64,000 nt of DNA, from positions 1 to 64,000 of the forward strand of contig NZ_MAXC01000004.1 in assembly GCF_001693485.1 (NCBI RefSeq). Reading direction: 5' to 3'. A program made the position numbers and the translations under genes. Every line of letters begins with the position of its first letter. The first letter of the stretch is position 1. The notes under the pieces are model-generated. The model was not told the DNA's origin and ran no database searches. It was given only the letters and a program-made list of their open reading frames with translations. Source of the stretch: Bradyrhizobium sp. LMTR 3 (lineage in GTDB: Bacteria; Pseudomonadota; Alphaproteobacteria; Rhizobiales; Xanthobacteraceae). Shown here one piece after another: positions 44,315-54,092 of this stretch.

Positions 44315-44689
44315 ATGGCGCAAAGCGTGCTCGTGGTCGATGACGAGGCCAACATCCTGCTGTCCCTCGAATTCCTGATGAAGAAGGCCGGCTACGAAGT
44401 TCGCCTCGCCCGTGACGGCGAGGAGGCGCTCGCGGAGATAGGCAAGACGCGGCCGGATCTCGTGCTCCTCGATGTCATGATGCCGAAGCGCAACGGTTTC
44501 GACGTGTGCGAGGCCATCCGGGCCAATCCGGAGTGGCGGGCGGTGCGTGTCATCCTGCTGACAGCAAAGGGCCGTGACATCGAACGCGAAAAAGGCTTGG
44601 CGGTGGGCGCCGACGACTACATCACCAAACCGTTCTCGACGCGCGAGGTCGTTGAACGGGTTACCGCTTGGATCGGGCCGGCCAAATAA
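44315..44689 (+). CDS. Single-domain response regulator
   Basis: 124 residues, a receiver domain only. The acidic pair is VVDDEANIL, phosphoacceptor Asp about 52 in [16 protein letters not shown], Thr in ILLTAKG and Lys in [20 protein letters not shown] site precedes the ATG. Without an output domain it should act by protein contact, most likely receiving phosphate from the symporter-kinase 2.4 kb downstream. The exonuclease fusion follows after 20 bp. Confidence 0.9.
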   Translation: MAQSVLVVDDEANILLSLEFLMKKAGYEVRLARDGEEALAEIGKTRPDLVLLDVMMPKRNGFDVCEAIRANPEWRAVRVILLTAKGRDIEREKGLAVGADDYITKPFSTREVVERVTAWIGPAK

Positions 44690-44709
44690 CCGGGCAACAA
44701 GGGCGAGCG

Positions 44710-46815
44710 ATGCAGGCTGCCGTTGCGATACCAATTCTCCTCGCAGCATTGGCGCTCGCCGCCTTCGCTGTGTCCGGCGTTGCGCTGTGGCAGGCTGTGC
44801 AAGGTGGCGGAGCGGTCGGCGTTTACATGTCCATCGCATTTGCCGTCGTCGCCGCTTTGGTTGCGCTGGCTTGGGCTCTGCTGCATGTCAAGCTCCTCAA
44901 GCCCCTGGCCGATCTGAAGCGGGAACTGCTGATGCAGTCGCAGATACGCGTCGATCGACCGCTCGCGGTCGATCGCGGCCACTTGCTCAATGGGCTACCG
45001 ACGGCGGTCGACAAAATACTCGGCGCGCTCCGAGCCGCGCGTGGCGAGACACAGGAGGCCGTGGATGCAGCCACGCGGCGTGCGGAGGAACAGAAGAGCC
45101 GGCTCGAGGCCATCCTGCTCGATCTCTCCGAAGGTGTGATCGTCTGCAATCTCGAGCACCGCATACTCCTCTACAACCAAGCTGCCGCCCGGATACTCAA
45201 CGCGCGCGATACGCTTGGGCTTGCCCGCTCATTGTTTGGTGTGCTGACGCGAGAGCCCGTGCTATTGACGCTTGAGCTGCTCCTGCAACGGTCAGAGGAC
45301 GCAGCCGGCGATGAAGCCCGGTCCACCGCAGAATCGACGCTCGATTCCACGACGCGCCGCTTCGTCTGTGCGTCGGTCGACCTTGCTACTTTGCTGCAGG
45401 CGAGGCTCAGCCTGGTGCGCGAACCCTCGGGCCGCGCCTCAGGCTACGTGTTGACCTTTGCCGATGTCGGCGCCGAACTCGAGAACGTTGCCCGGCGCGA
45501 TGCGCTCTTGCGTGAGGTCGCCATGGAATGGCGACGGCCACTTGCAAGCTTGCGCGCCGCCGCCGAAATGCTGGCGGGAGAGCTCGAAGCGGGCGAGCGT
45601 CGCGTCTTTCAGGACATCGTTGGCAAGGAGATCGGAACCCTCGATCGGAGCTTTGCCGACGTTGCGCAGCGTTACGAACGCCTTGCGACGGGTCAGTGGC
45701 CGTTGGCCGACATTTACTCGCTGGATCTGTTCCGCGCCGTCCGCAGGCATTTGGCCGACGCCGACGGCATCCAGGTCACCCCCGTGGGCGTGCCGGTCTG
45801 GATTCATGCCGACAGCCACTCGCTGGTGCTTGCGCTTGAGCATCTCATCCGCGCCGTTGCCAGGCACACGGCGAAAGCCGCCTTCGATATCGGAGCCGTG
45901 GTGCGAGGCGAGTACGTCTACGTCGAGGTGGTTTGGGACGGCGCACCGCTCGCCTCGGCGATTATCGAAGCCTGGCTGGCGGAGCCGCTGAAGGGCACGA
46001 TCGGCAACCGCACGGTCCACCAGGTCGTGGAGCGACATGGCAGCGAGCTATGGAGCCAGGCGCTGCCAGAGGGGCGCACGTGCCTCAGATTGCCGCTGAG
46101 GAAGACCGAGCAGCCACGCGTCCCGGAACGGTCGGACCGCGTTGCGCCGATGCCGGAGTTATATGACTTCGACCTGTTTGCTCCTTCGACTGAGGCAATC
46201 AGGGACACGCCGTTGCGCAAGCTCAACCTGGTCGTCTTCGACACCGAGACCACCGGCCTCAGGCCCAACGAGGGCGATGAGCTCATCTCAGTCGGGGCGG
46301 TTCGTGTGGTCAATGGTCGTATCCTGACGGGCGAGACGTTCGAGCGGCTGATCAATCCGAGCCGCGTTATCCCGGCCAGCACCACGCGAATTCACGGCAT
46401 CACCACCGAAATGGTGCGCGACAAGCCCCCTGCCCATGTCATCTTGCCACAGTTCAAGTCCTTCATCGGTGACTCCGTGCTCGTCGCCTACAACGCCGCG
46501 TTCGACATGAAATTCCTTGAGAACGGAGCCGAGCAGGCAGGCGTCAAATTCGACAACCCGGTGCTCGATGCCCTGCTTCTGTCCATGTATCTGCAGCCGG
46601 ATGTGTCCGATTTTTCGCTGACCGCCACTGCCGAACGACTGGGTGTCGAGGTCATTCGCAGGCACACCGCAATCGGCGACGCCATGACCACGGCCGCGAT
46701 CTTCGTGAAGCTCCTGGATCTGTTGAAAGCCCGCGGGATCGAGACGCTCGGTCAAGCCGCCAGGATCTCGAGCCGGATGATGGAGCAGCGTCGTCAGCAG
46801 GCACAACTTACATGA
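44710..46815 (+). CDS. Membrane PAS-pseudokinase fused to DnaQ-type 3'-5' exonuclease
   Basis: 701 residues. Two membrane helices (about 4-25 and 36-56), a PAS domain (about 135-260: RLEAILLDLSEGVIVCNLEH), a histidine-kinase-like part (about 270-480) and an exonuclease (about 505-690). In the kinase part the phosphoacceptor His is missing (AMEWRRPLASLRAA where SHE would stand) and the ATP motifs are degraded (EHLIRAVARH, VVWDGAPLAS). The exonuclease has the full DEDDh set: VVFDTETTGL (D511, E513), YNAAFDMKFLE and HTAIGDAMTTA. It is probably a membrane sensor that works through nuclease activity on RNA or DNA. Architecture of this kind is seen beside CrbS/CbrA-type kinases. Confidence 0.85.
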   Translation: MQAAVAIPILLAALALAAFAVSGVALWQAVQGGGAVGVYMSIAFAVVAALVALAWALLHVKLLKPLADLKRELLMQSQIRVDRPLAVDRGHLLNGLPTAVDKILGALRAARGETQEAVDAATRRAEEQKSRLEAILLDLSEGVIVCNLEHRILLYNQAAARILNARDTLGLARSLFGVLTREPVLLTLELLLQRSEDAAGDEARSTAESTLDSTTRRFVCASVDLATLLQARLSLVREPSGRASGYVLTFADVGAELENVARRDALLREVAMEWRRPLASLRAAAEMLAGELEAGERRVFQDIVGKEIGTLDRSFADVAQRYERLATGQWPLADIYSLDLFRAVRRHLADADGIQVTPVGVPVWIHADSHSLVLALEHLIRAVARHTAKAAFDIGAVVRGEYVYVEVVWDGAPLASAIIEAWLAEPLKGTIGNRTVHQVVERHGSELWSQALPEGRTCLRLPLRKTEQPRVPERSDRVAPMPELYDFDLFAPSTEAIRDTPLRKLNLVVFDTETTGLRPNEGDELISVGAVRVVNGRILTGETFERLINPSRVIPASTTRIHGITTEMVRDKPPAHVILPQFKSFIGDSVLVAYNAAFDMKFLENGAEQAGVKFDNPVLDALLLSMYLQPDVSDFSLTATAERLGVEVIRRHTAIGDAMTTAAIFVKLLDLLKARGIETLGQAARISSRMMEQRRQQAQLT

Positions 46816-46867
46816 TCGCGCGCCGCCGAGGCAGCAACGCAGCGAGGAGCGCATCGAGGTGACACAC

Positions 46868-47137
46868 ATGCCAAGGAGAGGATTGATTGCCGAGCGCTTG
46901 ATCGGCTTGTTCCTGTTCGGTTTGCTGCTGCTCACACCGCCGTTGATCGGCGCCTTCGATAAGGCCACCTTCGTGGTTGGGATACCACTGCTCTACCTCT
47001 ATTTGTTTCTCTCCTGGGCGTCGCTGATTGCCCTCACGGCGTTGATCGTCGAGCGGCCGGACCCCGACGAGGAGATTGCCGAAAGCGAGCCTGGCGCGGA
47101 TCCCGACCAGGTCACCAACCGCGCACCGCGAGGGTGA
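46868..47137 (+). CDS. Small two-span membrane protein
   Basis: 89 residues. Two membrane helices (about 9-28 and 37-62) and an acidic tail (RPDPDEEIAESEPGADPDQ). It lies 3 bp before the symporter-kinase and 52 bp after the exonuclease fusion, so it belongs to the same transcript and may be a subunit of the symporter-like sensor. Family not firmly recognised. Confidence 0.75.
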   Translation: MPRRGLIAERLIGLFLFGLLLLTPPLIGAFDKATFVVGIPLLYLYLFLSWASLIALTALIVERPDPDEEIAESEPGADPDQVTNRAPRG

Positions 47138-47140
47138 GCC

Positions 47141-49915
47141 ATGCTGGGCGGGTACGTCATAGTCACGGTCTCTTTCCTCTACCTCTCGATCCTGTTCGCC
47201 ATCGCCTACTATGGTGACCGCCGCGCGGATCAGCGTAGGAGCATTATCGCGAGCCCCTACATCTTTGCGCTATCCATCGCCGTGTACGCCACAGCCTGGA
47301 CGTTTTACGGTAGCGTCGGACGGGCTGCGTCCTCGGGCGTCAGTTTCCTGCCCATCTATCTTGGCCCGACGCTGACCTTCATCCTTGGCTGGTTTCTGAT
47401 CCGCAAGATCATCCGCATCAGCAAGGTCAATCGCATTACCTCAATTGCCGACTTCGTTGCGTCGCGCTACGGCAAGAGTTCCTTCCTGGGCGGGCTGGTG
47501 ACTATCATCGCGGTCGTCGGCATCATGCCGTATATCTCGCTGCAGCTGAAGGCGATCTCGACGAGCTTCGCCGTGCTCCAGCATTACCCGGACATCGTGA
47601 TGCCGGCCAAGCTTGGCTCGACTCCGGTCTTGCAGGACACAGCGCTATACGTCGCGGTGATCATGGCCGCATTTGCCATCTTGTTTGGCACGCGGCACAT
47701 CGACGCCAGCGAGCGTCATGAGGGCATGGTGGCGGCGATTGCCTTCGAGTCGGTGGTCAAGCTGTTCGCTTTCCTGGCGGTTGGGCTGTTCGTCACCTTC
47801 GGCATCTATGGCGGCTTCGGCGAAGTGTTCTCGCGCGCGGCCACCGATCCAGCCCTCGCGCGTCTCTTTACGCTCGAGGCAGCCGGCGGGTACACGAGCT
47901 GGATTTCGCTGACGCTGGTCTCGATGGCAGCCATTGTCTTGCTGCCGCGTCAGTTTCAGGTGCTGGTGGTCGAGAATGTGGATGAGCGCCACATCAAGAA
48001 GGCCATCTGGCTGTTCCCGCTCTACATGCTGCTCATCAACATTTTCGTCCTGCCGATCGCTTTTGGTGGGCTCCTCCACTTTCCCGGAAATGCGGTCGAT
48101 GCCGACACCTTCGTGTTGACCGTGCCAATGGCCGAGCATTTTTGGACCATCGCGTTGTTCGCATTCATCGGCGGCCTCTCCGCGGCAACGGGCATGATCA
48201 TTGTCGAAACCATTGCCCTGGCCACAATGGTGTCGAACGATCTCGTCATGCCACTCCTCTTGCGTTTCGGCCGCCTGCATCTCTCGGAGCGCAAAGATCT
48301 GTCTGGCCTCATGCTCGCCATCCGCCGCAGCGCCATCATCTTCGTGATCCTGCTCGGCTACGCGTATGTCCGGTTGATCGGCGAATCTTACGCGCTCGTC
48401 TCCATCGGGCTGATGTCATTCGTCGCCGCCGCACAGTTCGCGCCCGCGATCCTCGGCGGCATCCTGTGGAAGGGAGCGACCCGCCTCGGCGCTCTGGCTG
48501 GAATGAGCGCCGGGTTCTTGGTGTGGATCTACACGCTGCTGCTGCCTTCGTTCGCACGATCGGGGTGGATCTCAGAGAGCTTTCTGCAGGATGGCCCGTG
48601 GGGGCTTGCGCTGTTCAGTCCCTATGCGTTGCTCGGGCTTTCCGGCCTCGATCCCGTTGCACACGCCCTGTTCTGGACCATGGTGATCAATGTCGGGTTG
48701 TACGTTGCTGTGTCGCTTGTGACGACGCAGACCATGATCGAGCGCAGCCAGGCCGTACAGTTTGTCGACATCTTCAAGCAGCCATCCGAGGGCGCGCGCA
48801 TTTGGCGTGGCACGGCCACCATTGGCGACCTCCGTCGCCTCTCGAACCGCTTCATCGGTGAGACCCTGACGGAACAAGCCCTCCAGCGCTTCGAGCGCGA
48901 CCGAGGGCGCCGGCTCGACGATGCGCATGCGGCGGACGCGGACATCGTGCATTACGCGGAGCGGCAACTCGCCGGCGCCATTGGTGCGGCCTCCGCGCGG
49001 ATCATGATCGCCTCAGTGTTGAGGGAGGAGATGCACGACATCGACGAGGTCATGCAGATCCTCGATGAGGCTTCTCAACTCGTTGTCTACAGCCGTCAAC
49101 TGGAGGAGAAGTCGCAGCAGCTCGAGGCTGCGACGGCAGAGCTCAGGGCGGCCAACGAGCGGCTCAAGGAGCTCGACAAGATGAAGGACGACTTTGTCTC
49201 GACGATCAGCCATGAGTTCAGGACACCGCTCACATCGATCCGCTCCTTCAGTGAGATCGTGCACGACAATCCGGACATTCCCGTCGAGCAGCGCAAGATG
49301 TTCCTTGGTACTATCGTCCAGGAAACCGAGCGGCTGACCAGGCTTGTCAACGACATCCTCGACCTCGCCAAGATGGAGGCCGGCCAGACGGATTGGCAAC
49401 TGGCCAGGATCGAGCCAAGGAAGGTGATCGACAACGCGCTCGCCGCAACGGCCGGCCTCTTCGCCAAGAACCCTCGCATCAAGCTTAAGTGTCGCGTGGC
49501 CGAGGATCTGCCGAGGATTCTCGTTGACGCCGACCGGATCACGCAAGTGCTGGTCAATCTGATTTCCAACGCGGTCAAGTTCTGCGACAAGGACAATGGT
49601 TTGATAACCATTGTGGGGCGAGCAGAAGCGGGATCCATCCTGGTCAGTGTGCGTGACAATGGTGTCGGTATCGCCAAGGAGGATCATAAGAAGATTTTCG
49701 AGCGCTTCCGCCAGGCGGGTGACACATTGATCGGCAAGCCGCAGGGCACCGGTCTCGGGCTGCCGATCAGCTTGCATATCCTTGAGCGCTTCGGGGGCAC
49801 CATCTGGGTCGAGAGCGAACTCGGCAAGGGTGCGACTTTTTTCGTCCGCATCCCCTCGGCCGCCGCTTCGGCCGAGTTCCTCCAATCGGCAACGGCCGCT
49901 CGCGAAATCACTTGA
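47141..49915 (+). CDS. Sodium:solute symporter-histidine kinase (CbrA/CrbS type)
   Basis: 924 residues. The first 550 residues form about 13 membrane helices of the sodium:solute symporter family (AWTFYGSVGRAASSGVSFLPIYLGPTL, ITSIADFVASRYGKSSFLGG). A coiled linker (about 625-690) leads to the kinase: H box STISHEFRTPLTSIRS, N box LVNLISNAVKFCDKDNG, G boxes VRDNGVGIAKEDHKK and GTGLGLPISLHILERFGG. In Vibrio and Pseudomonas such proteins (CrbS, MxtR) control acetate use, and CbrA controls amino acid use. The ligand here is unknown. Confidence 0.9.
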   Translation: MLGGYVIVTVSFLYLSILFAIAYYGDRRADQRRSIIASPYIFALSIAVYATAWTFYGSVGRAASSGVSFLPIYLGPTLTFILGWFLIRKIIRISKVNRITSIADFVASRYGKSSFLGGLVTIIAVVGIMPYISLQLKAISTSFAVLQHYPDIVMPAKLGSTPVLQDTALYVAVIMAAFAILFGTRHIDASERHEGMVAAIAFESVVKLFAFLAVGLFVTFGIYGGFGEVFSRAATDPALARLFTLEAAGGYTSWISLTLVSMAAIVLLPRQFQVLVVENVDERHIKKAIWLFPLYMLLINIFVLPIAFGGLLHFPGNAVDADTFVLTVPMAEHFWTIALFAFIGGLSAATGMIIVETIALATMVSNDLVMPLLLRFGRLHLSERKDLSGLMLAIRRSAIIFVILLGYAYVRLIGESYALVSIGLMSFVAAAQFAPAILGGILWKGATRLGALAGMSAGFLVWIYTLLLPSFARSGWISESFLQDGPWGLALFSPYALLGLSGLDPVAHALFWTMVINVGLYVAVSLVTTQTMIERSQAVQFVDIFKQPSEGARIWRGTATIGDLRRLSNRFIGETLTEQALQRFERDRGRRLDDAHAADADIVHYAERQLAGAIGAASARIMIASVLREEMHDIDEVMQILDEASQLVVYSRQLEEKSQQLEAATAELRAANERLKELDKMKDDFVSTISHEFRTPLTSIRSFSEIVHDNPDIPVEQRKMFLGTIVQETERLTRLVNDILDLAKMEAGQTDWQLARIEPRKVIDNALAATAGLFAKNPRIKLKCRVAEDLPRILVDADRITQVLVNLISNAVKFCDKDNGLITIVGRAEAGSILVSVRDNGVGIAKEDHKKIFERFRQAGDTLIGKPQGTGLGLPISLHILERFGGTIWVESELGKGATFFVRIPSAAASAEFLQSATAAREIT

Positions 49916-49946
49916 TCGCAACGTGGCGAGTTGCGCGCCAGCTAGT

Positions 49947-51431
49947 TCAGAGCGAGCGTTCCGCGAATTCCATATTCAGTGTTGCACGCAGGTTTTCGAT
50001 GGCGCGGAAAGACGCCACGAGATGTTTGTTTTCGCGTGGTGAGAGATCAGCCACGGGGACATAGTTGGTGATCTCGCGCCCGGCCTTGAAGTCCTCCAGC
50101 TGCTGGCGCAGCAGGAGACGGGTCATATGCCTGAACGCGTCGGCAAGATCCTCATGGTCTCCAGCGCTGATGGCCCCCTTCTCCTTGAGGCAGTCAAGCC
50201 GGGTGAGAGTCGACGTGGCCGGAATGCCGGCTTTAAGCGCAAGCAGCCGCGCACCTTCCACGAGGGGTAGCGTTCCACGAAGCTTCAGGTTCACCACACC
50301 CTGCCGATCGTCCCCATGGTACTCCTTGCGCAAGCGTCCGAACCAGCCGAGTGCCACCTTGTGCTCGGCTTCGATGGCGAACAGGCGTCGGAGGAACTGA
50401 GGGTACTCCGGTGTTACTGCAGTGACATGGGTGCGGAGCTCGCTCGAGAGTGCGGGATCGCCGAACGCATGACGGAAATCGAAGAAGATATCGCAGTTCA
50501 GCAGCATCTCGGACTCGCGCCGCCTGATCCAGCTGTCGATCTGCCGGCGCCAATCCGACAGGCTTTTGCGCCAGACGGGGTTGGTGGCCATGACATCGCC
50601 GACGCAGAGGCGAAAGCCGACCGCGTCAAGCATCCGCGTCATGCGCTCGGCAAGCTCCAGAAAATATGCGTCCGCGCGCTTGCCTTGGCCGCCGACGTCG
50701 TCAGCGAGGATGAAGCCATTGTCCTGGTCGGGCGCCAGAAAGTTTTCGCCGCGCCCACCCGACCCCATGATAATGAGAGCGAACCGCGCAGGAGGCTCCC
50801 CCCAGCCGTCGTCGCGCATCGCCGCTTCGACCAGCCTCAAGACCCGCCGGTGGATATCGTTGTTGATCTCCGTGAGCAGCGACTGCACCTCCGGCGCCTG
50901 AACGTTGTTGTCCAACAGTGCGCTGGCAAGCTGGGCCTGCGCCTCCTTTATGAGGTGCAGGCCCTCGACGCTCTCCTCGTGCGTGAGCTGCTCGATGAGC
51001 GACATACTCTCGCTCGACAAAGAGGCGAGCGCTTCGTCCAGGGCGAGCATGCCGATCATCGCTCCGCTCCAGTCCACGACGGGGACATGCCGAAGCTTGC
51101 TACGGCGCATCAAGGCGACCGCCTGGAAAAGGTATTCGTCGGCCCCCGTCACGACTACCGGCGACGTCATCACCGACTCGACGCCTTGATCGGGCTCCGT
51201 ACGCCACGCGATCCGACGCACGACGTCTTGTTCCGTCACGATGCCCCTGGGCCGGCCCGCGCCATCGATGACGACAGCGCAGGACGCAGGCGTCGCCGTC
51301 ATCAGGCTTACGACCTCGCTCACCGTCGTGCTCGGTGCAACACGCACAGGCGGCGGTCGCATATGGTCGCGTACGAGTCGCCGGAAGATCCCGGTTTGCG
51401 TACTCAAGGGTGGCTTGCTCCGCTGACCCAC
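49947..51431 (-). CDS. CBS-pair and DUF294 nucleotidyltransferase-like protein
   Basis: 494 residues. Two CBS domains (about 18-140: VSLMTATPASCAVVIDGAGRPRGIVTEQDVV, YLFQAVALMRRSKLRHVPVVD) that usually bind adenine nucleotides, then a nucleotidyltransferase-like domain with GSGGRGENFLAPDQDNGFIL (about 223-242) and the DUF294 C-terminal part to 494. The pattern is like GlnD/GlnE-type enzymes, so protein modification is possible. Start is a GTG with a GGAG site. It is convergent with the symporter-kinase and part of the same locus in many genomes. Confidence 0.88.
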   Translation of the reverse strand: MGQRSKPPLSTQTGIFRRLVRDHMRPPPVRVAPSTTVSEVVSLMTATPASCAVVIDGAGRPRGIVTEQDVVRRIAWRTEPDQGVESVMTSPVVVTGADEYLFQAVALMRRSKLRHVPVVDWSGAMIGMLALDEALASLSSESMSLIEQLTHEESVEGLHLIKEAQAQLASALLDNNVQAPEVQSLLTEINNDIHRRVLRLVEAAMRDDGWGEPPARFALIIMGSGGRGENFLAPDQDNGFILADDVGGQGKRADAYFLELAERMTRMLDAVGFRLCVGDVMATNPVWRKSLSDWRRQIDSWIRRRESEMLLNCDIFFDFRHAFGDPALSSELRTHVTAVTPEYPQFLRRLFAIEAEHKVALGWFGRLRKEYHGDDRQGVVNLKLRGTLPLVEGARLLALKAGIPATSTLTRLDCLKEKGAISAGDHEDLADAFRHMTRLLLRQQLEDFKAGREITNYVPVADLSPRENKHLVASFRAIENLRATLNMEFAERSL

Positions 51432-51658
51432 ATGCTCCAGGCTTCCATCTCACGCCGGACGGTATTCTCATTGCTTTCGCAAGCGCAAGTACAACATGGT
51501 GCTGTCCGCGAGCTAATCGCGCCGCGCTTGGTATCGTAGCCTCCGGGTTGGAGACGAGGGGCATCGTGACTGCGGCAAACGCGCAGCAGTTCGTGGCGTG
51601 GCCTGTGAGAGAGGTTTCCGAAAAAACGTAATGACGTCCGGCATGTCGCCGACGGCGC

Positions 51659-51841
51659 GTGCGGGCGGTTAGCGGATCCGGCGCGAGTCGGCATTTGACA
51701 TTAGACAGTAATTTCAAGCGATTGCGGGGATTGCTCCGCCCGCAGTATCGGCTGCGGACAGACGATATTCGGGTTTTCTACGATGTGTCCGGCACGACCG
51801 TCGAGGTTCTGGCAATAGTGCCCAAGTCGGAGGCCGAGTGA
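51659..51841 (+). pseudogene. 5'-truncated RelE/ParE-type toxin
   Basis: The last 42 codons encode the C-terminal half of a RelE-fold toxin: FKRLRGLLRPQYRLRTDDIR then VFYDVSGTTVEVLAIVPKSEAE. A complete toxin has about 85-95 residues; the N-terminal half is absent and the upstream sequence in frame has no matching pattern. The stop shares bases with the antitoxin start (GTGATGG), the usual coupling of such pairs. Confidence 0.6.
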
Positions 51842-52326
51842 TGGCTCGCACAATTCGGAAATCCGGAGTGAAGGAAGTTCCTCTATCCGAGGTCAAGGAC
51901 GATCTGTCTCGCTTTCTTCGAGAAGCTGAAACGCTGGAGATCGTCATTACGCGCCACGGGAAGCCCGCAGGCGTGTTGATTGGCTTAGAGTCGGAAGAGG
52001 ACTGGTTCGAGTACCGCCTCGAACATGACCCGCGCTTCCTGCGTCGCATCGAACAGGCGGCGCGCCACTTCTCTGGAAATGCGAACGCCAGCGGTCGCCG
52101 ATTCCATGCTCGATGCGGCGATCCTTTCTATGGAGTAGCCGGCGATCTCGGATCGGGCTTGAGTTTCTCGAACAGAGTGCTCCAACTCTCCCGCCGCGGG
52201 CCCTTGCCCCACACGATTTCGAACGTCACCCGCGACGCGCCGGGATGCTGCATCGCTTCGACAAACGCCTCCGCGACATCGGTGCGGGCAATCCGGTGGC
52301 GAGGCGCCAGCGCGAGGGCGTCCTGA
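51841..52326 (+). CDS. Phd/YefM-type antitoxin, C-terminus probably frameshifted
   Basis: The first 80 or so residues are a Phd/YefM antitoxin: VKEVPLSEVKDDLSRFLREA and LEIVITRHGKPAGVLIGLES form the DNA-binding part, EDWFEYRLEHDPRFLRRIEQ the start of the toxin-binding tail. Relatives end near residue 90-100, but here the frame runs to 161 residues and overlaps the convergent SDR gene by 199 bp. In the +1 frame a stop occurs at 52136, so a small indel after residue 75 is likely. With the toxin broken the pair seems inactive. Confidence 0.6.
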   Translation: MARTIRKSGVKEVPLSEVKDDLSRFLREAETLEIVITRHGKPAGVLIGLESEEDWFEYRLEHDPRFLRRIEQAARHFSGNANASGRRFHARCGDPFYGVAGDLGSGLSFSNRVLQLSRRGPLPHTISNVTRDAPGCCIASTNASATSVRAIRWRGASARAS

Positions 52327-52862
52327 CCCACAATGACGGCGTGCTCGCCGCCGGGGCGGTCGAGAAGGAAGCCTACGCGTATGATCGTATAGTCCAGGCC
52401 GCTGGCACGAACTTCTTCCTCGACGCGCCGGCGCCAGACGAGCGTGTTCCTCTTGAGGAGGTTGAGCAGGGCGCCCGCCAGGGAGGGCGTCGCGATGCCA
52501 ATCGAGTTGAGATAGACGAAGCGGCCCGCAAGCCCGGCTTGCCGTGCAGCGGCGAGCGTATCCATCACGCCCTGATAATCGGTCGCCTTCACGAGACTTT
52601 CAGGCGCGTAACGTCCGCTCGGCGCGCCTGCCGTGAGGATGATGTGATCAACCTTTGCGACCGCCGGGGCAAGCGTGTCCGCCTTGGTGAGGTCCCCGGC
52701 GATCACCTCAAAGGAGGCGCCGAGTTCGGCTGCGGCTCTCGCCGGATCGCGCGCCAGCACCCGAACACGGAAGCCCCGCTCATGCAGCAGGCGCGCGATC
52801 AGGAGCCCGGTGCCTTTTGTGCCGCCGATGACCAGGACGCGGCTTTTTGCCGTCTCGCTCAT
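52128..52862 (-). CDS. NAD(P)H-binding atypical SDR protein
   Basis: 244 residues. Rossmann fold with the glycine motif VLVIGGTKGTGLLIARLL (about 9-26), RDPARA after strand 2, a strand 4 segment VDHIILTAGAPSGRY and YLNSIGIATPS in place of the classical YxxxK site, then YTIIRVGFLLDRPGG. This is the NmrA/atypical SDR pattern found in NAD(P)-sensing or quinone-linked proteins. It has no clear operon partner. Confidence 0.85.
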   Translation of the reverse strand: MSETAKSRVLVIGGTKGTGLLIARLLHERGFRVRVLARDPARAAAELGASFEVIAGDLTKADTLAPAVAKVDHIILTAGAPSGRYAPESLVKATDYQGVMDTLAAARQAGLAGRFVYLNSIGIATPSLAGALLNLLKRNTLVWRRRVEEEVRASGLDYTIIRVGFLLDRPGGEHAVIVGQDALALAPRHRIARTDVAEAFVEAMQHPGASRVTFEIVWGKGPRRESWSTLFEKLKPDPRSPATP

Positions 52863-53311
52863 CGGGCCTCCGGTTCAAGCGCTTTCGCGCTACTGTTGGC
52901 CATTGAACGCGCTCCCGAGGTCATGCGGCGAATGCTCGCGGATAGGATGGCGTGGCCTCGGCGGCTACGCCGGGCTGCGGAGGACGTCATCATAGCGCCA
53001 TGGCGAAGCAATAGTGCCATCTTCATCGGCCGTGGCGCGCCATTTCGGTTCAAGGGCACGAACGCCTAGCCCCGCCGCCTCTACGCCAGAGGTGGCAGTT
53101 GGCGTTCGGAGCAGCTCGCTCCGCAGCCCACGAATGCGAACCTCTTTCCGGCTCACGACTTGCACCCGATGCGCGACAGCGCACTTGATCGCGGGCGAAT
53201 GTGCCGTCGCCGTTCCCAATTGCGATTTAAAATCAGTCAATCTAGCTTACAACCGATTGCATAACGCAATCAGAACCGCGCGGATGTGCCGGGGTGAGGA
53301 AGGAATTGGGT
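52863..53311. other. Gene-free stretch
   Basis: 449 bp between the SDR gene start and the reductase-like gene. Frames on both strands look like shadows and none has a binding site. No palindromic repeat of the kinds described elsewhere was found. It should hold the promoters of both flanking genes. Confidence 0.5.
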
Positions 53312-53842
<531 letters not shown>

Positions 53843-54092
53843 TCTCGCGACTCGCCGGATGGAAATCGCCGCTGAAGTCTGATTTTGGATTGGGTCCAAA
53901 GCGACGCGAACGGCCCGCTTTGGTCGCCAACGCCGACGACATGGCGCGTGCATAAAGGACAGCTATCCCAACAAGCTCGCTTGCAGAAAGCCGCATCCCG
54001 GAATTCGCAGGCCGTTACGGCGACGTTTACCATTTATCGCAAGCAAATCGTAGCAGGGTTTTGGTACAGGGCCTGCGACCCCGGTAGGAACC

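Noticed and set aside
52113..53069. Long plus-strand frame of 318 residues
   Set aside because: It is the antisense shadow of the SDR gene; composition and lack of a start site do not support coding.
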